Shown: in pieces, positions 41,858 through 50,800 of the stretch
Position numbering within the stretch: position 1 is the first letter of the stretch
How the letters are laid out: each line of letters starts with the position of its first letter
Source of the DNA: Tenacibaculum agarivorans
Lineage (GTDB): Bacteria; Bacteroidota; Bacteroidia; Flavobacteriales; Flavobacteriaceae
Assembly: GCF_001936575.1 (NCBI RefSeq)
Contig: NZ_MSMP01000002.1
Span: 124,001 to 188,000 of the forward strand
DNA: 64,000 nt
Reading direction: 5' to 3'
Notes under the pieces: model-generated
What the model was told of the DNA's origin: nothing
What the model saw: only the letters and a program-made list of their open reading frames with translations
Databases searched by the model: none
Position numbers and translations under genes: made by a program

Positions 41858-42451
41858 ATGAGAAAAATAATTTTACAAATATCAATACTGTCTGTTCTTT
41901 TTTTGAATTATGCTTGTGTAGAGGATGAGAAAGGAATAGTTTCTGAATCAAATAATAATGAAGTTATTAGTATAGATAAGCTTCCAGAAGGATATTTTAC
42001 TATAGATCAATTGATATCAAAATATAATCAAGAAGAATCAAAGAATGTAATTCAAAGTAAAGAAGGTAGTACTATATTTATAGAAGGAGGAGGAACAAAT
42101 AACACTTCGTTTGAACAAATATTACTGGCTAATGGATACAGAAAGATATTCATCATTTACCCTAAAAAGTTTAGAATCATAGATAGAGTATTGTTTTTTA
42201 TTCATCTAAGAACTAAAGTTTCGCCCAATATAGTATCTATAGAAGATTCTTGTAGTAATGTCGATACTTTTTACTTTCCCAAAAATAGTATTGTCCCAGG
42301 TAAGGATAGAAGAAAGAACCTAGTTGTTGCTTCAACAGGTAAAGAGAGGGTAGAGGAAGATGAGGATGATGGACCAAAATTACCACCTGAAACTGTCTAT
42401 AACACATGTTATGAAGTAACATTTTCAGAAGAATATATTGAGAATAACTAA
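41858..42451 (+). CDS. Tandem lipoprotein 2 of 4
   Basis: 197 aa. Lipoprotein signal ending LNYAC (Cys20), then the family core. The core is YRKIFIIYPKKFRIIDRVLFF, then DSCSNVDTFYFP, PGKDRRKNLVVAS, the acidic EEDEDDGP and YNTCYEVTF. It starts 14 bases after the previous gene. Compared with paralogs 1, 3 and 4 it keeps Cys, DxC and VDT but has lost the terminal EVPLP motif. Confidence 0.65.
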   Translation: MRKIILQISILSVLFLNYACVEDEKGIVSESNNNEVISIDKLPEGYFTIDQLISKYNQEESKNVIQSKEGSTIFIEGGGTNNTSFEQILLANGYRKIFIIYPKKFRIIDRVLFFIHLRTKVSPNIVSIEDSCSNVDTFYFPKNSIVPGKDRRKNLVVASTGKERVEEDEDDGPKLPPETVYNTCYEVTFSEEYIENN

Positions 42452-42463
42452 AAATAAATTCAT

Positions 42464-43081
42464 ATGAAAAAAGTATTTTTTAAGATAGCTATATTTCTAG
42501 TATTAGTAACTATGACGAGTTGTAACGAAGAAAAAGTAGTTATAGAGACTACAAAAGAAGCTATTGAACAAATTGAATATAAAAAATCAGAGTTGCCTGA
42601 TACAGCGGTTAATGCTGAACAGTTATTGTCTAAACAAGGTATATTGGTTAAGAAAAATTTAGTAGGCACAAATCTTACTAGAAGCAATTCAGCAAACTAC
42701 AGAAAGTATTTTGTTTTATACCCTTATGAATGGACATTTGTTGATAGACTAAACTTTTTAAATAAGGTTAAGAAAAGATCAGATGTCTTTGTAGAATTTG
42801 ATTTATGTACTTATGTAGACACATGGTATATACAACAAACTACTATATTTCCTCCAAGCTTGGATAGGACAAGAAATTTAATTAAAGCTTCAGATTCGGA
42901 AGATATAGAATTGGAAGAAGATAATGATGGACCTGGTTTGCCAAAGTTTCTCTACAGTAATTGTAATGAGGTTCCTTTGCCACAAAGAGCCCCGATAATT
43001 ACTCTAGGAGATCCTACAAATGATGGTGAAGATACAGGAGATGATACAACTAATGAAGACGTAAACACCCCTAAGAAATAA
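42464..43081 (+). CDS. Tandem lipoprotein 3 of 4
   Basis: 205 aa. Lipoprotein signal ending MTSC (Cys20). The core is YRKYFVLYPYEWTFVDRLNFL, DLCTYVDTWYIQQ, FPPSLDRTRNLIKAS, then LEEDNDGPG and YSNCNEVPLPQ. A Thr/Asp-rich tail follows (GDPTNDGEDTGDDTTNEDVN) that paralogs 1 and 2 lack. It starts 12 bases after paralog 2. Confidence 0.68.
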   Translation: MKKVFFKIAIFLVLVTMTSCNEEKVVIETTKEAIEQIEYKKSELPDTAVNAEQLLSKQGILVKKNLVGTNLTRSNSANYRKYFVLYPYEWTFVDRLNFLNKVKKRSDVFVEFDLCTYVDTWYIQQTTIFPPSLDRTRNLIKASDSEDIELEEDNDGPGLPKFLYSNCNEVPLPQRAPIITLGDPTNDGEDTGDDTTNEDVNTPKK

Positions 43082-43121
43082 TTAGGATAATAGAGATGAT
43101 TTGTAAATAAAACAAAATAAA

Positions 43122-43742
43122 ATGAAGAGATTTTTTTTAAAAACAATACTATTATTTTCTTTAGTATGTATTGCTAGTTGTAGTGAAGAAAAAGAAACCG
43201 TAGGAATCGAAGAAAATTTAGAACAATCTGAATTTGAAAGATTTGAGCTTCCTAAAGGAGTAATAAATGCTACTGAATTATTAGAGAAAAATGGAATTAA
43301 GAATAGTAGCTTTAAAAGGCAATCAACAACGGTAAAGCCAAAACCTATATATAAGAAATATTATGTTTTATTTCCGTATGAATGGATGGCTTATGAAAGA
43401 TTTCGATTTTTACAGAAAGTAAAAGCTAGGTTAGGTGTAGATATATTCGTAGCTTTAGACCATTGTCCTTATGTGGATACGTGGTTTATTGAAAAGACTA
43501 AAGCATTTCCTCCTCGAGCAGATAGAGAAAAAAACTTAATTGTAGCTTCTAACTCTGATAAGATAGAAATAGACAGTGGTGGAGACGATGGACCAGGGGA
43601 AACAAATGGTGGGAGCAGACGTTTCTTTTATGATAGTTGTGATCAAGTACCATTACCTGTGAGAGTAATAGAAATTTTTCAAGACGATGATACTATTGAC
43701 CAAGGAGGAGGAGATAACGATAAAAATATTCCTAAAAAATAA
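43122..43742 (+). CDS. Tandem lipoprotein 4 of 4
   Basis: 206 aa. Lipoprotein signal ending CIASC (Cys20). The core is YKKYYVLFPYEWMAYERFRFL, DHCPYVDTWFIEK, FPPRADREKNLIVAS, then GDDGPG and YDSCDQVPLPV. The tail resembles that of paralog 3 in being acidic (DDDTIDQGGGDNDKN). It starts 40 bases after paralog 3 and 37 bases before the CHAT gene start. The order and spacing argue that all four lipoproteins and the CHAT gene form one operon. Confidence 0.68.
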   Translation: MKRFFLKTILLFSLVCIASCSEEKETVGIEENLEQSEFERFELPKGVINATELLEKNGIKNSSFKRQSTTVKPKPIYKKYYVLFPYEWMAYERFRFLQKVKARLGVDIFVALDHCPYVDTWFIEKTKAFPPRADREKNLIVASNSDKIEIDSGGDDGPGETNGGSRRFFYDSCDQVPLPVRVIEIFQDDDTIDQGGGDNDKNIPKK

Positions 43743-43779
43743 ATTGAAAGACTTAATTAATCATACTCAAAAGACCAAG

Positions 43780-46371
43780 ATGAAAATACTATTTTCCATC
43801 TTGGTCTTTTTTACATTAATATATCAAGGTATAGCACAAGAAGTTTCTAAAACTTATGATTCGATAAGAGCATTGCCTCAAAAAGATATTGAGAAACTTA
43901 CATTGTATAATCATCTATTTGATCAACATAAAAAAGAAAAAAATTATAGGCAACTAGGAGATGATGCTCATGAATTAGCCAAAAAAATCTATAAGGATAG
44001 TATAGACGCTGCCATTTTTTATAATGCTTTAGGAGCGGAAGCCAAGGAGAAATCAATTCCTCTGGACTCTTGTGCTTTAAAGACAAGCTATTATAATGTT
44101 GGTTTCTACAATAAATTTAAAAAAGATTACACGGCTGCTATTAAAGGTTATAAAAAAGCATTAGAATTTAAAGATTGTAGGAATTTTGATAAAAAATCAA
44201 GAAAATACATTGCATATTGTTATACTAAACTGGGTGAAGGTTTTGATTCAAAATCTGACTTTTATGCTGCAGCATCACATTATGAGAAAGCACTTCATTT
44301 TATTGATAAAGAAGAAAGTGAATTCAAGCGAAGAGTACATCGTAATGCTGGAGTGGCAAATAAGAATATTCGAAGTCAAGCTTCTGGAGAAAAAGCATTA
44401 TTTCATTTTTTACAAGTAGATTCAATATATAGTAGACTCGAAAATCAAGAAGAAAAAATACAATATGATATTTACAATAATATAGCAGCACAGTATTCAC
44501 AAAATGATGACTTTGAGAAATCATTACACTATTTTGACAAAGCCATACAATTAGCAGAAAAAGCGAATGATTCTGAACAATTAAAAGAAGTTTATTTCAA
44601 TCTTGGAGTGACATACAAGAAAATTGATTTGGAAAAATCAAAGAACTATTACTTAAAATCGTTAAAAAATCAGTCTGAAAAAGATGTCTTAAAAGCTAGA
44701 ACCTATTTAGGTATAGCTGAAAATGCTTCATTAAGAAAAGAGTTTAACATAGCCCAGCAGTATTTTCTAACCTCACTTTCATTATTTTTAAATGAAACGA
44801 TAACAAAAGAACCTAGAAAAATTACCATAGCACAATTGAAGAAGGTTGAAGATAAAGAGCTTTTACTAGAGTTGTTTAGAAGTCAAATGGAGAACTGGGA
44901 TCGAATGTTGGTTGAACAGCATACAGATGAGGTTGCAAACCTGATCATTACTAAAGCAAAGCAAAGTGATCAATTAGTTAATGTAATGTTGAAAGAAGAT
45001 TTATCTTATAATTCAAAATTATTGTTAAGAGATTTAGCTTCAGAAATTTACATTTTAGCTTTAGAAGCATGTTATAAAGTAAATGCAACAGAAGATGCTT
45101 TTTATTTCATTGAGAAAAATAAAGCAATGTTACTTTTAAGTGATTTAAGAAAAGAAAAATTAAACATTAAGAAAGATTCTACTATTGCTAATCAAAATAG
45201 TTATTTTTTACATCCGGAGCTCACTAAAATTGTTGAGTTAAAAGATGTTGTGCTAGATGAAAATGATATTGTTTTAAATTATATCATGGCAGAACGACTA
45301 GCAGGGGAAGTCCCTTATGCCTATGGCTTCTTGTTATCAAATTCAAATCAAAAACTATTTAAAGTAGTACAAACTGAAACATTAATTTCAGCGGTTAAAA
45401 AATTGAGGAGATATTTAGATAAACCTTTTGAAAAAGAGTCTGATAAACAAGAGTATTTCAAGTTAGCTAATGAAATTTATAATACCTTAATTCCGAAAGA
45501 TATACAGTCTCAATTAAAAAATAGACATATCACTATTTTAGGAGATCATATTATTAATTTTATTCCATTTGAATCTTTAGTACCTATAGCTAATACGCAA
45601 AGTTACCTTATTGAAACGAATGAAATTAGTTACGATTATTCATTAACTTTTAAAAAAGAAAACACTGAAAAAATTAATAATGCCTCTTATGATTTTTTGG
45701 GAGTAGCCCCGGTTGATTTCCCTAAAAATCTAATCAGTTTGAAAAATAGTGAAAAGGAAATTACGAAAGGAAATAAAATTTATTCAGGTACTATATTAGT
45801 AGGAGAAAAAGCAAACTTAGGTAGTTTTATAAGAGATGCTAAAAACTATAAAATTTTACATTTAGCTACCCATGCTAATGCATCAGATACTATCAATCCA
45901 TGGATTGCTTTTAGGGATACTAAATTAAATTTTACTGAATTTGATACTATAAAAACAAATGCAGAAGTGGTGCTTTTAAGTGCTTGTAATACATCATTAG
46001 GAAAAATTAGCAAGGGAGAAGGTGTTATGAGTTTAGCAAGAGGTTTTTTTACATCTGGGACAAAGTCAGTAATTCCATCATTATGGGAAGTGAATGATAA
46101 AGCTACCACAACAATCACTTCAGATTTTTATCATTACTTAAGTCAAGGACAAACAAAATCAGAAGCATTGCGAAATGCAAAATTGAACTATCTACAAAAT
46201 AACTCAGATGCCGAAGCCTCACCTTATTATTGGGCGTCATTAATTGTAATCGGTAATACTTCCACTATTGTACCTCAAACCCATTATGGAGTTTATCTTA
46301 AAATTGCGGTACTACTTTTAGTTTTAATACTGCTAATTTTTCTTTTTCGAAAAAAGTTTTCTAGGTCTTAA
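43780..46371 (+). CDS. TPR-CHAT domain protein with C-terminal membrane anchor
   Basis: The start is set at 43780 (MKILFSILVFFTLIYQGIAQ, a signal peptide), rather than an upstream start overlapping the previous gene. The 863 residues hold TPR repeats at about 60-420 (YNVGFYNKFKKDYTAAIKGYKKAL, NNIAAQYSQNDDFEKSLHYFDKAI). A linker follows, then a CHAT caspase-like domain at about 560-825. It has the catalytic dyad in LHLATHA (His about 698) and LLSACNTS (Cys about 735) and the GEGVMSLARGFF / VIPSLWEVND signatures. A membrane helix is at about 835-855. The CHAT family are cysteine proteases of the caspase group. It ends the four-lipoprotein operon, so cleavage of these lipoproteins or of the anti-sigma pathway is possible. 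Confidence 0.82.
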   Translation: MKILFSILVFFTLIYQGIAQEVSKTYDSIRALPQKDIEKLTLYNHLFDQHKKEKNYRQLGDDAHELAKKIYKDSIDAAIFYNALGAEAKEKSIPLDSCALKTSYYNVGFYNKFKKDYTAAIKGYKKALEFKDCRNFDKKSRKYIAYCYTKLGEGFDSKSDFYAAASHYEKALHFIDKEESEFKRRVHRNAGVANKNIRSQASGEKALFHFLQVDSIYSRLENQEEKIQYDIYNNIAAQYSQNDDFEKSLHYFDKAIQLAEKANDSEQLKEVYFNLGVTYKKIDLEKSKNYYLKSLKNQSEKDVLKARTYLGIAENASLRKEFNIAQQYFLTSLSLFLNETITKEPRKITIAQLKKVEDKELLLELFRSQMENWDRMLVEQHTDEVANLIITKAKQSDQLVNVMLKEDLSYNSKLLLRDLASEIYILALEACYKVNATEDAFYFIEKNKAMLLLSDLRKEKLNIKKDSTIANQNSYFLHPELTKIVELKDVVLDENDIVLNYIMAERLAGEVPYAYGFLLSNSNQKLFKVVQTETLISAVKKLRRYLDKPFEKESDKQEYFKLANEIYNTLIPKDIQSQLKNRHITILGDHIINFIPFESLVPIANTQSYLIETNEISYDYSLTFKKENTEKINNASYDFLGVAPVDFPKNLISLKNSEKEITKGNKIYSGTILVGEKANLGSFIRDAKNYKILHLATHANASDTINPWIAFRDTKLNFTEFDTIKTNAEVVLLSACNTSLGKISKGEGVMSLARGFFTSGTKSVIPSLWEVNDKATTTITSDFYHYLSQGQTKSEALRNAKLNYLQNNSDAEASPYYWASLIVIGNTSTIVPQTHYGVYLKIAVLLLVLILLIFLFRKKFSRS

Positions 46372-46648
46372 GCCCATCTAAATAATTACTTCATAAAAAA
46401 AACTTTTTGTTTTAGTAACAATTTCAACCATACAGGAACGTGTTTTTGTATGTAAGTTTTAAAGTATTCCATTTTTATAAAAATTGTGAATAAACACAGT
46501 CTTGTTTAGAAGATTTTAAAACTCTTTAATACGTATTAAGCATAATTTGAATTGGTCATTTCGGGGAATATAAATGACTATTTAAAATGCAAATAATTAT
46601 AAAATTTTAATACATAAAATCAGAACAGCTATTTAAACACTAAAAACA

Positions 46649-47866
46649 ATGAAAAAAAGCATTTTAATTTCTACTATAGTTTGGGGGCTTACTTTTACTA
46701 CAAATGCACAGTCAATACCTGTTAAAGGGAATGGATTTCATTATTACGGACCTAATTCAACTTGGGGAGAATATTTAAAAGTAGGAGGAAATGGTAGAGA
46801 AACAACAAAAGCTTCTGTTGTAAGTACGAATGGGAATTTACATTTAGATTCTAAAGATGGAAGAAATACATATATCAATCATTATAGTAAAACCAATACA
46901 TTTTTAAATACACAAGGAGGTAATGTAGGAATAGGAACTTCAAATCCTGCAGAAAGATTACACATAAATGGAAATATTAGAGGTAATGCACCAGGAGGAG
47001 CATTAAAAGTAAAAACTGAACATGGTTATATAGATGTTGGTGCTCAAAATACTTCTTGGGCGCATATATACACAGATCGACCTAAAATAATTTTCAATAA
47101 AGATGTATACTCAACAACCAATGCATTTTCATCATATAATAACGATCTAATTTTTAAAACCAAAGGAGCAGAAAGATTACGTATAGATGATATAAATGGT
47201 AGTGTTGGAATTGGTACTAATGATCCAAAATCAAAACTACATGTTAATGGTGATTTTTATATGAATATAGGGGAAGGTTTTAAACTTTTTGGTGATATAA
47301 ATTATTTTGGAGAATACAGAGATGGGATCATTTTTGAAATGCAAGATGTAAATGCTACTAATGGTAATACTGATGGAGGATTTGTTTTTAGAGGATATTC
47401 ATCAACAGATAGCATCAAAAAAGATTGGATGGTTATTAGATCTGGAGGACTAGTAGGAATTGGTACTAATAATCCAGATGCAAAACTAACCGTAAAAGGA
47501 AGAGTACATGCAGAAGAAGTGAAAATAGATTTAAGTGTACCTGCACCTGATTATGTGTTTTTACATGATTATGATTTAAAATCTATTGATGAAGTAGAGG
47601 CTTATATCAAAAAAGAAGGACACTTGCCTAATATTCCATCGGCTAAAATTATGGAAACAGAAGGAGTAGATTTAGGAGTTATGAACATGAAGTTATTAGA
47701 AAAAATTGAAGAATTGACTTTATATACAATTGAGCAAGAAAAGCAATTAAAGAAACAAAAAGCGTCAATTTCAAAAATGATCTTGACTAAAAATAAGCTT
47801 GAAAGTAAAAACAAAGACCTTGAAGCTAGATTAGTTAGACTAGAGACTTTATTGTTGAAAAAGTAA
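46649..47866 (+). CDS. Tail-fibre-like exported protein with coiled-coil tail
   Basis: 405 aa. Signal peptide ending TNAQS. Two fibre-like repeats carry the motif NVGIGTSNPAERLHINGNIRG and SVGIGTNDPKSKLHVNGDF, with a third at VGIGTNNPDAKLTVKGRV. A C-terminal segment PDYVFLHDYDLKSIDEVEAYIKKEGHLPNIPSA, then a coiled coil (IEELTLYTIEQEKQLKKQKAS...). The ending resembles the self-processing region of tail fibres but the S74 catalytic residues are not evident. It is 27 bases upstream of the RHS gene and probably part of one operon. Flavobacterial RHS loci often carry such a protein first. Confidence 0.7.
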   Translation: MKKSILISTIVWGLTFTTNAQSIPVKGNGFHYYGPNSTWGEYLKVGGNGRETTKASVVSTNGNLHLDSKDGRNTYINHYSKTNTFLNTQGGNVGIGTSNPAERLHINGNIRGNAPGGALKVKTEHGYIDVGAQNTSWAHIYTDRPKIIFNKDVYSTTNAFSSYNNDLIFKTKGAERLRIDDINGSVGIGTNDPKSKLHVNGDFYMNIGEGFKLFGDINYFGEYRDGIIFEMQDVNATNGNTDGGFVFRGYSSTDSIKKDWMVIRSGGLVGIGTNNPDAKLTVKGRVHAEEVKIDLSVPAPDYVFLHDYDLKSIDEVEAYIKKEGHLPNIPSAKIMETEGVDLGVMNMKLLEKIEELTLYTIEQEKQLKKQKASISKMILTKNKLESKNKDLEARLVRLETLLLKK

Positions 47867-47893
47867 AAAGAAGATCAATCCAAAAATCTTAAA

Positions 47894-50800
47894 ATGCAAA
47901 ACTTAAAAACGAGACTATTACTCCTAATTGTATTAGGAGTGTTTTTTGAATCCTTTGCCCAACAGTATTATTATCATAGAGCAATCTATGCTGGTGCAAC
48001 AGAAGCACAAGCCAAAAATTATTGTAATTATAATGGTAGTAAACGAGGCAATAAATTTAATATTTGGGGGAATAGACCGCTAACTGAAGGTGAAATTTAT
48101 TTTATGGAAGTTAGTGGAGATTTAGGTTATTATTTTATTAAATCTGCTGCACAAACTTCTACTAATGATGCTGACGAAACCGTAGGACCAGGAGCACAAA
48201 TTGAATTATCAAATGTTTGTAATCCAGGACCAAATTATAAGTATCATCGAATGAAATTTGTTGGTACTTCAACTATAGATGTCGCAAGATACTGTCAAAA
48301 TACCTCACAAGATTATGATTTTAAAGTCAATATTTTTACCAATGATCGCTTACCTGTGGGGAATATTTATCCTATTACTATAGGTAGTCAAATTAAATAT
48401 TATAAAGTTATTACTACATCCAATAATCAAAATCAAGATGCAGATGAAAATATAAATATCAATGCGGTTGGTAGTGTTATAGATCCTTGTAGTTTACCAT
48501 CGTATAAATATCATCGTTTAAAGTTTGTAGGGAATTCGCCTCAAGAAACTGGACGCTATTGTTATGATAATGCTACAAACTACGATTTAAAAGCAAATCT
48601 ATTACTTAAAGATCTATTGCCAATAGGTAAAACTTATCCTATTACAATCAATAATCAAACAAAATACTATAAGGTCATAACTGCCTCAGGAAATCAAAGT
48701 CAAGATGCAGATGAAAATATTAATGGGACTGCTATCGGTGCGTCTATTAACCCTTGTGATTATCCTTCTTATAAATACCACCGAATGAAATTTGTTGGTA
48801 ATACCACAGTTATTGCAGCAAACTATTGTGCTGATACTTCTCAAGATTGGGATTTTAAAGTAAATATTCTAACAAGAAATACTTTAACAGTCGGGAAAAC
48901 CTATCCTATTACAGTTGGGGGCGGAACAAAGTATTATAAAGTGATAACGGTTTCTAATAGTCAAAGTCAAGATGCCGATGAAAATATAAATAGTAGTGCT
49001 GTTGGTACTTCTATTGATCTTTGTGCATTACCTGTATATAAAAATCATAAGTTAAAGTTACTGGATGATACCACAGAATTCTTAGGTCGTTTTTGTAATG
49101 ATGCATCTACAAATTGGGATGTAAGTGTAAATATCTTGATAGCAACGCCATTAACAGTAGGAAACACATATCCTGTTACTATTGATAACAAAACAAAATA
49201 TTATAAAGTCATTAGTACTTCAACTAATGCCAATTCAGATACTAATACCAATATTAATGCAAGTGCTATTGGTAATGCCATTGATATATGTAGTCTAGCA
49301 ACGTATAAATATCATAGATTACGACTTTTAGGAACTTCATTAAATGAACTTCCTAAATATTGTAACGATAATGCGCAAGTATGGGATCTAAAAGCTAATA
49401 TCTTATTAGAAAATATACTACCAGTAGGAACAACTTATCCTATTACTTTAAATAATGTTACAAAATATTATAAGGTAGTTACTGCATCTGATACTCCAAG
49501 TCAAGATGCAGATGAAAATATGTATGGAAATGCAATAGGCAATGCAATAGATATTTGTAGTATTAGGAGTTATAAGTACCATAGGTTACGATTGCTAGGA
49601 AATACACCAGAAGAAACAGGACGTTATTGTAATGATAATACACAAGTGTGGAATCTAAAGGTCAATATTTTATTAGAAAATAAATTACCAGTAAACGTAA
49701 CGTATCCGATTACCATAAACAATATAACAAAGTACTACAAAGTAATTACAGCTTCAGATGCTCAAAATCAAGATGCAGATGAAAATTTAGAGGAAAATGC
49801 TGTAGGTACACCGATAAATCCATGTGATTTTTCGTCATATAAATACCATAGATTAAAATACCTAGGAAAAACAACCGGTGAAGCTGTAAAAGGATGTAAA
49901 CCTTCTAGCGATTGGGATTTTAAAGCTAATATCTGGTTACAAGAACCTTTAAAGGTAGATAAAATATATAAAATAAACGATGCATATTATAAGGTGGAGT
50001 CAGCATCAAACACAGCACAACAAGATGCAGATGAAACATTAGATGAAAATACTACGATTGTTGGTCCTGTAGAAACAATATGTAATGATATACCTAGATT
50101 AGATGTTGATGAAAATTTTGTTTACACGATTAGGCCAAGAGTGCCTTTAAATTCGGAGGAATTAGAAGAAGTAGTACAAAATCCAACTTCTGATAATGAA
50201 AATAAAACAATTAGAAGTGTTGATTATTATGATGATTTAGGGAGAAAGAAACAAATGATTGCGATTAATGCGGGTGGACAAAAAGAAGATATCGTAACTC
50301 CAATAGTATACGATGAATTTGGACGTCAATCAAAACAGTATCTTTCTTTTTCAGTAAATAACTCAAATCCTGGAGTTATTATATCTGAAAATGTAGAGTT
50401 ATTAAACAAACAATATCATAAAAATAAATACCAAGAGGATTTTCAAGCCAATTGTAGTGGTTGTGAAAATCCATATACAGAAACAGTTCTAGAAAATTCT
50501 CCTTTAAGTAGATCTTTAAAATCAGGTTTTCCAGGGACTTCTTGGTTAGTAAATCGACAAAATGATAACGATCGTACAATGAAGTATGAATATACTTCTA
50601 ATTCTGTATCAGAAGCTAGTACAGTTGGAGATGATGTTAGATTATATAGGGTAACTTTTGCATTTAATAATACGGAAATCCCTCAATTAGAATCTGGCGA
50701 ATATTATAAACCAAATGAGATTTATAAAAGAATAGTAAAAGATGAAAATTGGTCACCTAATCAAACCAATGAAAAAGATTATACTACCGAGGAGTTTACA

